Of a stretch of DNA of 23,321 nucleotides, positions 7,302-13,860 are shown piece after piece. The notes beneath the pieces are model-generated. The model was not told the origin of the DNA. It made no database searches and saw only the letters and a list, made by a program, of their open reading frames with translations. The position numbers and the translations under genes are program-made. Source of the DNA: Veillonellaceae bacterium (GTDB lineage: Bacteria > Bacillota > Negativicutes > Veillonellales > Veillonellaceae); NCBI GenBank assembly GCA_900765165.1, contig CAAFQR010000074.1, forward strand, positions 1 through 23,321, given 5' to 3'. Within the stretch, counting starts at the first letter, position 1. Each line of letters opens with the position of its first letter.

Positions 7302-9047
7302 ATGTCTGCATATATACCGTATGCTGTGCTGGTAGCAGTTATAATAGTATTTTTTGTAGTTTGTTACCTAGTGTTTAGAGAAAAGGCACCGGCCGATACG
7401 TCTATGGCGGAACCTTCTATCCCAAAGGATTATTATGAAAAGAAGCGCCGCGATCATGGTGCTGCGTATCGTCGTGCTGACGAAGAAAAACGACGAGCCG
7501 AAGACGATGCACGGCGCGAGCTTCCTATTATGGAACGCCGCCGTACTGAGGTGTCCGATTTAGATACGACCCGTCCCATTGAACGCGTTCGTCCGGCTGA
7601 ACCGGAAGAAGCTTTTGAACCAATGGAAGCGACGCAGATTATGCCGGCGCCGGAACGTGAATTTACTAAGGTAGCCGCTACGGCTGCACAGCGTCCGTCC
7701 GTAACACCGGAACCGCCGGTGCCGCCGGAACCGATTCGCGAAGAAGAAGTGGTAAAACCGTACGAAGCCCCGGCTAGCGAATTGACCGGTCGCTTCAATA
7801 AGGTGAGTGATACCGAAGCCACTGCAACGGCTGCCGGTTTGGCTGGTGCCTCCGCCGCTGCCGCTACGACAGCCGCTACGGCCGGTACCGTAGCTGGTGC
7901 TGCTGTAGTACCGCCTACGTCGGAAGCCTTGGCTGGTGATGATGACCGTACCTTGATTATGCCGGCTATTCACGACGAAGAAGCGGACGATGCAACCCGC
8001 ATTATCCCGGTTGTTAAAGCCGATACGCCGGCAGCAGCATCTACGGCCGCTGCACCGTTGGCTGATACGACGGCGGCTGAAGTCGGTGCCGATGATGTAT
8101 TGTCCATGGCAACCATGCATTTCATTCGCTCCTTTGGCGTTGTCGGTGAAAGCTCTAAGCTGGCTGTTCAGGATATTACCGCTGAAGCGTTACAGCGCTT
8201 GCATATCGACTCCACTGAAGAGCTTCGTAGCTTGATGGAAAATATCGTCGTACAGGAAGCGCTCCTGTGCATGCAGAAAGCCTATGTGGCTATGCCGGCA
8301 CAGTGGATGAAGGCTACGGCTATTGAAGCCTTCACCGACGTAGTACGTCAGCCGAAATCCAGTACGCCGTATTTGGTAGCCTTCGATGCATTGCGCATTT
8401 TGCCGCACTTGCACTTAGGTCATTTCCAGATTATGTCCATTGCGTTGTTGTTGCAGTATTCCCGCAACTCCAATAACTATAGCTTGGAACACTTCCGTCA
8501 TTACACCAAGAAGTACTTGGAACCGTTCTTGTCGGATTTGCCGAAGGACGAATCCATGTATCGCCAGCTCGATTATCTTCGTTGTACCGTTCAGGAACAG
8601 CGTCGCTTGAGCTTTACTGAAATGATGGCGAACTCCTATCCGTTCGTATTCAACTTCCGTGGCTTTACCATCGATGAATTGGATATGGCTTTAGGCGGCG
8701 AACGCATCGATAAACGCTTCATCGTGAAGAGCTTGAACTCGTCGCTTCACAAATTAGCCGTTGTGGACGAAGGCTTAGCACCGAAGTTGTTCCGCATGGC
8801 CCGCATTTCTGATGCGGAAACGCAGCAGCGATTATTGCAGCTCATGAAAGGTCGTCCGACAGCCTTCAATGGTGCTGAAAGTATCGACATTTTGGATCAC
8901 ATCTCGCCGGTATTGCCAGGCTTAGCATCGGTTTACGACAGCACGCCGTTAAGCCGCATGAGCTTAACCTTGCTTGGCTTGTACTTAGGCCGTGCTCATG
9001 TGAAAGCAACCATTGGCGAAGAATTCGACTTGTCGCCGTGGTTCTAA
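7302..9047 (+). CDS. Single-pass membrane protein with Ala/Thr/Pro-rich linker and unknown C-terminal domain
   Basis: 581 residues from the ATG at 7302, preceded by GGAGG at 7289-7293; the longer TTG-type start at 7239 lacks such a site. Residues 5-24 are a strongly hydrophobic segment with a short N-terminus, so the body is probably cytoplasmic, followed by an acidic/basic charged helix (about 40-80). Residues about 95-265 are low-complexity (Pro/Glu, then Ala/Thr) and probably disordered. Within them (A/R)TxI(M/I)P occurs three times (threonines 111, 217, 232). Residues about 265-581 are mainly helical and look like a folded domain, but I do not recognise the family and assign no function. 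A single gene: tRNA terminator before, bidirectional terminator after. A TTGACG at 7195-7200 could be a -35, but no good -10 is matched to it. Confidence 0.85.
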   Translation: MSAYIPYAVLVAVIIVFFVVCYLVFREKAPADTSMAEPSIPKDYYEKKRRDHGAAYRRADEEKRRAEDDARRELPIMERRRTEVSDLDTTRPIERVRPAEPEEAFEPMEATQIMPAPEREFTKVAATAAQRPSVTPEPPVPPEPIREEEVVKPYEAPASELTGRFNKVSDTEATATAAGLAGASAAAATTAATAGTVAGAAVVPPTSEALAGDDDRTLIMPAIHDEEADDATRIIPVVKADTPAAASTAAAPLADTTAAEVGADDVLSMATMHFIRSFGVVGESSKLAVQDITAEALQRLHIDSTEELRSLMENIVVQEALLCMQKAYVAMPAQWMKATAIEAFTDVVRQPKSSTPYLVAFDALRILPHLHLGHFQIMSIALLLQYSRNSNNYSLEHFRHYTKKYLEPFLSDLPKDESMYRQLDYLRCTVQEQRRLSFTEMMANSYPFVFNFRGFTIDELDMALGGERIDKRFIVKSLNSSLHKLAVVDEGLAPKLFRMARISDAETQQRLLQLMKGRPTAFNGAESIDILDHISPVLPGLASVYDSTPLSRMSLTLLGLYLGRAHVKATIGEEFDLSPWF

Positions 9048-9097
9048 GCAATGACGCTAATTGGCAACTGTTTTAAAATTATATAATGGTATATAAC

Positions 9098-9146
9098 AAA
9101 GACGCTCCTTGTAGCCACTAGTATGGCTGTAAGGAGCGTCTTTTTT
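9098..9146. terminator. Bidirectional intrinsic terminator between convergent genes
   Basis: Long stem GACGCTCCTT (9101-9110)/AAGGAGCGTC (9131-9140), extended inward by TAGCCA/TGGCT pairing, with TTTTTT on the right and an interrupted A-run on the left. It serves the membrane protein gene from the left. On the minus strand it follows the regulator gene, whose stop codon touches the T-run. Confidence 0.88.
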
Positions 9147-9873
9147 AGAATCCGTATTCAGTTACTTCGTCGGGCTTAAGCAGTGTTACTTGCCGCCCAT
9201 CCATTTGCAAGATGCCTTCGTCTTGGAGGCGTCCCAGCTCGCGGCTCATAGAGGTGCGGGATACGTTGAGGATTTCCGACAGCTCTTGCCGGTTAACCGG
9301 GAGCATAAAGGGGTTCGTCTTTTGTTTCTTATATAGGTCGCTGAAGTAGGCGAAGATGCGTTCTCGCATGCCTTTCAGCGATAAATAGTGTACCTTGCGT
9401 GTTAGCGTCAATGCTTTTTCTGACATGTCATGCAATAGGTTCGTTAAGATGCGAACGCGGGCCGGTTCGTCAGAGTTAAGGTCGTGTGTAAAGGCTTTTA
9501 AGGGGAAGAAGAGGACCGCCGTTTCTTTTGTGGTCTGAATGGTAGCGGGCCACAAAGGCGCGTCGGTGAAGAGTAACGCTTCGCCGAACATGGATGACGG
9601 CATAAGCTCGGTCATGATAGTGCGCTGACCTAACACGTTTTCTCTAGTCAGGAGAGCACGGCCGGACAGGATGACGCCAATGCCTTCCATGGGCTCTCCG
9701 GTAATGGCGATAAAGCTATCCTTCGGGTACGTGCGGGGGGTTAATTTCAGAGAACTGATGAAATGCATCAGCTCGTCTTCGGTTAAACCGCGCAGTAATG
9801 GGGATGCTAGTAGTGATTTATATTGAGCGTTTGTCAAGGTCGACAACGATGAATCGGTATACGTATTTGGCAT
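9145..9873 (-). CDS. Crp/Fnr-family transcriptional regulator, HcpR-like
   Basis: 242 residues. Residues about 20-145 form a cyclic-nucleotide-binding-type beta-barrel (LLRGLTEDEL, FIAITGEPMEGIGVILSGRA, MFGEALLF). The dimerisation helix (about 145-175) has LSLKGMRERIFAYFSDL. The winged helix-turn-helix near 190-225 has NRQELSEILNVSRTSMSREL as recognition region. There is no Fnr-type N-terminal cysteine cluster, so an iron-sulfur sensor is unlikely. It is divergent from hcp, an arrangement typical of HcpR-type nitrosative-stress regulators, so hcp is the likely target. The call rests on family plus position. Ribosome binding site GGAGG (complement of 9883-9887), 9 nt before ATG. Confidence 0.85.
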   Translation of the reverse strand: MPNTYTDSSLSTLTNAQYKSLLASPLLRGLTEDELMHFISSLKLTPRTYPKDSFIAITGEPMEGIGVILSGRALLTRENVLGQRTIMTELMPSSMFGEALLFTDAPLWPATIQTTKETAVLFFPLKAFTHDLNSDEPARVRILTNLLHDMSEKALTLTRKVHYLSLKGMRERIFAYFSDLYKKQKTNPFMLPVNRQELSEILNVSRTSMSRELGRLQDEGILQMDGRQVTLLKPDEVTEYGF

Positions 9874-9906
9874 GGTTGTGCACCTCCGCTTTTCAAAAAA
9901 GTGTTG

Positions 9907-9918
9907 CCGTAGCTACGG
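9907..9918. promoter_or_regulatory. 12-bp perfect palindrome CCGTAGCTACGG
   Basis: Perfect dyad in the 5' untranslated region of the minus-strand regulator, downstream of its predicted -10. It could be an operator (for example for autoregulation). The binding protein is not known from sequence. Confidence 0.4.
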
Positions 9919-9931
9919 AATTTCTCCTATC

Positions 9932-9960
9932 AGTATACTATAATTAAACCATAGTCACCA
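9932..9960 (-). promoter_or_regulatory. Candidate promoter of the Crp/Fnr-type regulator
   Basis: On the minus strand, -10 TATACT (complement of 9932-9937) lies 17 bp from a weak -35 TGGTGA (complement of 9955-9960). The -35 is part of the inverted repeat at 9954-9976. Confidence 0.5.
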
Positions 9961-9976
9961 GGGAAACAGTGGTGAC
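9954..9976. promoter_or_regulatory. Inverted repeat GTCACCA-N9-TGGTGAC between regulator and hcp
   Basis: A perfect 7-bp inverted repeat with a 9-bp spacer. It overlaps the predicted -35 of the regulator gene and lies about 50 bp upstream of the predicted hcp start of transcription. This is the best candidate operator for a Crp/Fnr-type protein acting on both genes; binding is inferred. Confidence 0.5.
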
Positions 9977-9982
9977 GCCGTG

Positions 9983-10011
9983 ATTTTAATTGTTTGTGAG
10001 TTTTATATTAT
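9983..10011 (+). promoter_or_regulatory. Candidate hcp promoter
   Basis: -10 TATTAT at 10006-10011, with only a weak ATTTTA at the -35 position 17 bp upstream. A good -10 with a poor -35 suits an activator-dependent promoter, consistent with the inverted repeat upstream. Confidence 0.5.
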
Positions 10012-10021
10012 AGTTTTTGAG

Positions 10022-10064
10022 CCAAGCGGCAAGCCGCTTTGGTCCGTTGTCGGGACAGTCCCGA
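10022..10064 (+). promoter_or_regulatory. Two tandem hairpins in the hcp leader
   Basis: Hairpin one: AAGCGGC (10024-10030)/GCCGCTT (10033-10039), extendable to CC/GG with a bulged base. Hairpin two: TCGGGA (10050-10055)/TCCCGA (10059-10064), ending just before the AAGGAGG of hcp. Neither has a T-run, so they are not terminators. They may affect mRNA stability or translation. Confidence 0.45.
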
Positions 10065-10077
10065 GAAGGAGGATATC

Positions 10078-11649
10078 ATGAGTATGTTTTGCTTCCAGTG
10101 TGAACAGTCTGCTAATCCGGGTGGTTGTACAGTACAGGGCGTTTGTGGTAAAACAGCGCCGGTAGCGAATAAACAGGACGAATTAACGTCTGCATTGATT
10201 GGTTTAGCTCGTGCAGCTGAAGCCAAAGGTGCTGATGCTAAGGTTTATCAGTTGTTAAAACAGGGCTTGTTCATGTGCGTTACCAATGTTAACTTCGACG
10301 AAGCACGCGTTCAGGAATTCAAAGATCAGGTAGAAGCAAAACGCGCTGAAATCGACGCTACGGCTCAGGACTTCGATTGGGAAGCTCTTTGGGTAGGCAA
10401 TGAAGACATCATTTCCTTGCGTTCCACGTTGCTCCTCGGCATGCGCGGCATGGCTGCTTACGCTTGGCATGCATCCGTATTGGGCTATGACGATGCTGAC
10501 GTTGACGCTTGGTTCGTAAAAGGCTTAGTTGAATTCGCTAAAGACCACAGCGCTGACGAATGGCTCGCTCTCTTGATGGAATTCGGCCAGGTTAACTTGA
10601 AATGCATGGCCTTGCTCGACAAAGCAAACACCGAAAGCTACGGCACGCCGGTACCGACGAAGGTTTCCTTGACGGTTGAACCGGGCCCGTTCATCGTAGT
10701 AACCGGTCATGACCTTCACGACCTCAAAATGTTATTGGAACAGTCCGAAGGCAAAGGCGTTAACATTTACACTCATGGCGAAATGTTACCGTGCCATGCG
10801 TATCCGGAATTGAAAAAATACGCTCACTTGAAAGGCAACTTCGGTACTGCTTGGCAGAACCAGCAGAACGAATTTGACGGCGTTCCGGGTGCCTTCTTCT
10901 TCACCACTAACTGCTTGATGCCGCCACGCGACACCTATGCAGACAACATTTTCACTACTGACATGGTAGGCTTCCCGGGCTTGAAACACGTTGAAACCAA
11001 CGCTGACGGCTCCAAAGATTTCTCCGGTTTGATCCAGAAAGCTATCGAATTGGGCGGCTACAAAGAACCGCAGCAGTTCACCGGCATCAACGGCGGTACG
11101 GAAGTAACCACTGGCTTCGGTCATGGCACCGTATTGAGCATTGCTGACAAAGTTATCGACGCTGTAAAAGCTGGCGCGATTAAACACTTCTTCCTCGTTG
11201 GTGGTTGCGACGGCGCTAAAGTGGGCCGTAACTACTACACGGAATTCGTAAAACAGACGCCGAAGGACACTGTAGTATTGACCTTAGCTTGCGGTAAATA
11301 TCGCTTCAACGACCTTGAAATCGGTGAAATCGGTGGCATTCCGCGTATGCTCGACATGGGTCAGTGCAACGACGCCTACTCCGCTATTCAGGTGGCTGTA
11401 GCTTTGGCTGGCGCTTTCGAATGCGACGTTAACGACTTGCCGTTGACCTTGGTATTGTCCTGGTACGAACAGAAAGCAGTATGTATCCTCTTGACCTTGT
11501 TGGCTTTGGGTATCCGCAACATCTACATCGGACCGTCCTTGCCGAAATTCTTGTCCAACAACGTGTTGAGCATCTTGGTAGAAAAATTCCAGTTGCATCC
11601 GATTACTACACCGGAAGCTGACATGAAAGCTATCTTGGGCAACAACTAA
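10078..11649 (+). CDS. hcp: Hydroxylamine reductase / hybrid-cluster protein
   Basis: 523 residues from the ATG at 10078, with AAGGAGG at 10066-10072; the longer TTG-type start at 10039 lies inside the leader hairpins. The N-terminus MSMFCFQCEQ begins the cysteine motif C5-x2-C8-x8-C17-x5-C23, the spacing of Hcp from strict anaerobes rather than the E. coli spacing. Hybrid-cluster regions follow: TGHDLHDLKMLLEQS, NCLMPP, FLVGGCDGAKVGR, LACGKYRFND, DMGQCNDAYS and WYEQKAV, which hold the expected His, Glu and Cys ligands. Cytoplasmic iron-sulfur enzyme that reduces nitric oxide/hydroxylamine species and is linked to protein S-nitrosylation in other bacteria. Its divergent Crp/Fnr-type neighbour probably controls it. 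It stands as a single-gene unit ending at a strong terminator. Confidence 0.96.
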   Translation: MSMFCFQCEQSANPGGCTVQGVCGKTAPVANKQDELTSALIGLARAAEAKGADAKVYQLLKQGLFMCVTNVNFDEARVQEFKDQVEAKRAEIDATAQDFDWEALWVGNEDIISLRSTLLLGMRGMAAYAWHASVLGYDDADVDAWFVKGLVEFAKDHSADEWLALLMEFGQVNLKCMALLDKANTESYGTPVPTKVSLTVEPGPFIVVTGHDLHDLKMLLEQSEGKGVNIYTHGEMLPCHAYPELKKYAHLKGNFGTAWQNQQNEFDGVPGAFFFTTNCLMPPRDTYADNIFTTDMVGFPGLKHVETNADGSKDFSGLIQKAIELGGYKEPQQFTGINGGTEVTTGFGHGTVLSIADKVIDAVKAGAIKHFFLVGGCDGAKVGRNYYTEFVKQTPKDTVVLTLACGKYRFNDLEIGEIGGIPRMLDMGQCNDAYSAIQVAVALAGAFECDVNDLPLTLVLSWYEQKAVCILLTLLALGIRNIYIGPSLPKFLSNNVLSILVEKFQLHPITTPEADMKAILGNN

Positions 11650-11741
11650 TACAACCAAATTATTCGCCAGTGCTGTAAGTAGTTACTCATTGTCTTGTGA
11701 TGCTGGACAAAAACAGTGAGTATGTATACTAATAAGCATAA

Positions 11742-11764
11742 TAGCAATACAAATTGCTAGTTTT
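11742..11764 (+). other. Small hairpin with short T-run upstream of the main hcp terminator
   Basis: TAGCAAT (11742-11748)/ATTGCTA (11753-11759) with an ACAA loop, followed by GTTTT. Possibly a weak first terminator ahead of the strong one at 11765. Confidence 0.4.
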
Positions 11765-11807
11765 GCGGTGAAATGAACCCCTCGTGAGTTCGTTTCACCG
11801 CTTTTTT
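11765..11807 (+). terminator. Intrinsic terminator of hcp
   Basis: 14-bp stem GCGGTGAAATGAAC/GTTCGTTTCACCGC (one G-T pair, 11765-11778 and 11788-11801) followed by TTTTTT. Confidence 0.93.
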
Positions 11808-11859
11808 ATTGGACTTTCTCAATTATGAATAATGTGCATACACTTATGCAGTTAATGTC

Positions 11860-11888
11860 TACCCATTATGAACATAGTATGCTATAAT
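11860..11888 (+). promoter_or_regulatory. Candidate promoter of sdaAB-sdaAA
   Basis: Consensus -10 TATAAT at 11883-11888. The -35 position (TACCCA, 17 bp upstream) is poor, which suggests help from an activator. The dyad at 11835-11850 lies just upstream. Leader of about 80 nt. Confidence 0.6.
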
Positions 11889-11976
11889 GAGCCTTGAAGT
11901 AAGACATTGTAAAGGCAAATTGTGGGGATTTGCAACGGTTTTTAGCAGTATGCTAATGTTTATTGTAGGAGGACAT

Positions 11977-12657
11977 ATGAGCAGCATATTTGATATTATT
12001 GGGCCGGTCATGATAGGACCGTCTAGCTCTCATACAGCAGGCGCTGCCAAATTAGCTCTGATGGCAAAGTACATCTTCGGGTTCCGTATCGATCGGGCAG
12101 ATATTACCTTATACGGTTCCTTTGCTAAAACCTATAAGGGTCATGGCACCGACAAAGCGTTAGTTGGTGGCTTGTTAGGTATGAATGCTGATGATGAACG
12201 CATTCGCGTATCCTTTGCACGAGCATCGGAAGCAGGCTTGAAGTATAATTTCATCGAATCACAAGAAGAGCCGGAACATCCGAATACGGTTATGTTCGAC
12301 TTATATGATACAGAAGGACACCACAAATCCATCGTTGGTCGTTCCTTAGGCGGCGGCCGCATCGAAATCGTACGCATTAATGGCCTTGAAGTTGAAATCA
12401 CCGGCGACGAATCGACGATTCTGACGTTCCATAAGGATCGTCCGGGCATCGTAGCGAAGGTTACGAAGATGATCAGCGATTTGGACGTTAACATTTCGTC
12501 CATGCGCGTATTCCGCAAACAGCGCTATGCCGATGCGGTAATGCTCATCCATACTGACTCGTCTGTTGACAAAGACACGCTGAGCGAAATGGAAAAAGTA
12601 AACGGCGTAACGTCGGTTATGTATTTTGAACCGTTATCGAAGGTGGTGGCCCCATGA
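11977..12657 (+). CDS. sdaAB: L-serine dehydratase, iron-sulfur-dependent, beta subunit
   Basis: 226 residues from the ATG at 11977 with TAGGAGGA at 11967-11974. An in-frame ATG at 11887 is rejected because it overlaps the promoter -10. The N-terminal part has GPVMIGPSSSHTAGAAKLA, the hallmark of the serine dehydratase beta domain. Residues about 148-222 form an ACT domain (STILTFHKDRPGIVAKVTKM), a small-molecule-binding regulatory module usual in the Firmicutes beta subunit. With the alpha subunit it deaminates L-serine to pyruvate and ammonia in the cytoplasm. Its stop overlaps the sdaAA start (ATGA), so the subunits are translationally coupled. Confidence 0.95.
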   Translation: MSSIFDIIGPVMIGPSSSHTAGAAKLALMAKYIFGFRIDRADITLYGSFAKTYKGHGTDKALVGGLLGMNADDERIRVSFARASEAGLKYNFIESQEEPEHPNTVMFDLYDTEGHHKSIVGRSLGGGRIEIVRINGLEVEITGDESTILTFHKDRPGIVAKVTKMISDLDVNISSMRVFRKQRYADAVMLIHTDSSVDKDTLSEMEKVNGVTSVMYFEPLSKVVAP

Positions 12658-13526
12658 GTTACATGTATGAAACAATCGCAGATATTAAGCAGATTTGTGA
12701 ACGTGAAAATCTGCCGTTTTGGGAAGTTGTATTGCGCGCTGAAATTGAAAGCGGTGAAATGACGCGCGAAGAAGTTCTCGCTGAAGCGTCTCGTCGCGTT
12801 GAAATTTTCCGTCAGGCCATTAAAAATGGTTTGGCTGACGTGCGTAAGACCATGAGCGGTATGTCCGGCGGTCAGGCGCATGACCTGTTGGCTCGTAAGC
12901 CGAAGGTGTTGAGCACTACAGCTTACAAGGCCATGACCTATGCCGTAGCCGTTAATGAAGCTAATGCGAAGATGTTCCGTATCGTAGCGTGCCCGACAGC
13001 TGGCGCTTGTGGCGTTATGCCGGGCTGTGTCGTAGCCGTTGGCGAAGAAAACGACATGGACGAAGAAGCATACTTGCGCGCGTTCTTTACCGCTGCCGGT
13101 ATTGGCAACGTCATCACCAATAACGCTTGCGTAGCTGGCGCCGTTGGTGGCTGTCAGGCCGAAGTAGGTACCGCTGCAACGATGGCAGCCGGTGGCATTG
13201 TGGCTATGTTCAATGGCACCGTTGATGAAATCATCAACGCTATGTCCCTTTGCCTTAAAAACGTGCTGGGTCTCGTATGCGATCCCGTAGCAGGTCTGGT
13301 AGAAGTGCCGTGTGTTAAGCGTAATGGCGTGTATGCTGTTCACGCGTTAACTGCTGCAGAAATGGCCATGGCCGGCTTAACGACCCAGATTCCGGCCGAC
13401 GAAGTTATCTTGGCTATGAATCGCATCGGCCGCGCGTTGCCGAGTGCGTTGCGCGAAACCAGTGAAGGTGGCTTAGCCGTAACGGAAACCGGTTTGGCTA
13501 TTGCCGCTCGCGTACACAACAACTAA
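12654..13526 (+). CDS. sdaAA: L-serine dehydratase, iron-sulfur-dependent, alpha subunit
   Basis: 290 residues, the usual length of a separate alpha subunit. It carries the catalytic core and the cysteines expected to hold an oxygen-sensitive 4Fe-4S cluster: VACPTAGACGVMPG, GAVGGCQAEVG and GLVCDPVAGLVEVPC. The C-terminus has SEGGLAVTETG. It forms the enzyme with the overlapping beta subunit. Pyruvate from serine would feed fermentation, complementing the aspartase further right. Ends before a strong terminator. Confidence 0.95.
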   Translation: MSYMYETIADIKQICERENLPFWEVVLRAEIESGEMTREEVLAEASRRVEIFRQAIKNGLADVRKTMSGMSGGQAHDLLARKPKVLSTTAYKAMTYAVAVNEANAKMFRIVACPTAGACGVMPGCVVAVGEENDMDEEAYLRAFFTAAGIGNVITNNACVAGAVGGCQAEVGTAATMAAGGIVAMFNGTVDEIINAMSLCLKNVLGLVCDPVAGLVEVPCVKRNGVYAVHALTAAEMAMAGLTTQIPADEVILAMNRIGRALPSALRETSEGGLAVTETGLAIAARVHNN

Positions 13527-13591
13527 TTGTTCATTTCCCGCCCTTGTGGCTTTATAAACAACCTCTAAACACAACACAAATCCTGAAACGC

Positions 13592-13646
13592 AAATAGCAG
13601 TAAATGGCGAATTATTCTGATAACTCGCTGTTTACTGCTATTTTTA
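13592..13646 (+). terminator. Intrinsic terminator of the sda operon
   Basis: Arms AAATAGCAGTAAA (13592-13604) and TTTACTGCTATTT (13631-13643) enclose a partly paired loop, and the right arm runs into TTTTT. Confidence 0.85.
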
Positions 13647-13717
13647 TAGGCGTTTATATTAGCCATTGTCTTACGTTATAGGCTCTTCTGTTGCTCTCTA
13701 TAGAATACACCGACTAT

Positions 13718-13759
13718 GACCACTGGTCGTTTTTCAGATACTAAGTATTCCTTTATAAT
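13718..13759 (+). promoter_or_regulatory. Promoter of the tandem-HTH gene with adjacent dyad
   Basis: TTTTCA (13731-13736) and TATAAT (13754-13759), 17 bp apart. The dyad GACCA-C-TGGTC (13718-13728) ends 2 bp before the -35 and could be an operator, possibly for the encoded protein itself. Confidence 0.6.
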
Positions 13760-13860
13760 AGATAAGGTAAGGAACTAGGTCTAGCTCATAGGTATAGGTA
13801 TAGAGAGGCGAGACTGGCATCTTTGGTCTCGCGTATTAGTTAGGAAGGGTTGTTTAGTAG

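Larger units (their letters stand above)
11650..11976. other. hcp-sdaAB intergenic region
   Basis: No gene seen. It holds the hcp terminators (11742-11807), a 16-bp dyad TGCATA-CACT-TATGCA (11835-11850), the -10 of the sda promoter, and a 9-bp direct repeat AGTATGCTA (11876-11884 overlapping the -10, and 11947-11955 just before the sdaAB ribosome binding site). Confidence 0.6.
13527..13860. other. Intergenic region before the tandem-HTH gene
   Basis: No gene seen. It contains the sda terminator (13592-13646), an 11-bp dyad GACCACTGGTC (13718-13728), a promoter (13731-13759), tandem TAGGTA-type hexamers near 13785-13805, and a leader hairpin GCGAGAC/GTCTCGC (13808-13814, 13826-13832) without a T-run. 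Confidence 0.6.

Noticed and set aside
7560..8120. 186-codon minus-strand frame rich in Arg/Ser/Gly
   Set aside because: Antisense of the Ala/Thr/Pro-rich linker of the membrane protein; composition follows from the repeated codons and it has no ribosome site.
10039..10077. Upstream start extending Hcp by 13 residues
   Set aside because: It lies within leader hairpins; the ATG at 10078 has AAGGAGG and gives the conserved MxMFCFQCEQ start.
11887..11976. Upstream in-frame start extending sdaAB by 30 residues
   Set aside because: The ATG overlaps the promoter -10 and has no ribosome site; the ATG at 11977 follows TAGGAGGA and gives the normal N-terminus.
12525..13343. 272-codon minus-strand frame
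   Set aside because: Lies opposite sdaAA, has no recognisable domain and arises from codon bias of the real gene.
13785..13805. Short tandem TAGGTA-type hexamers considered as a repeat array
   Set aside because: Only about three imperfect units, too short to be a CRISPR or a true satellite.
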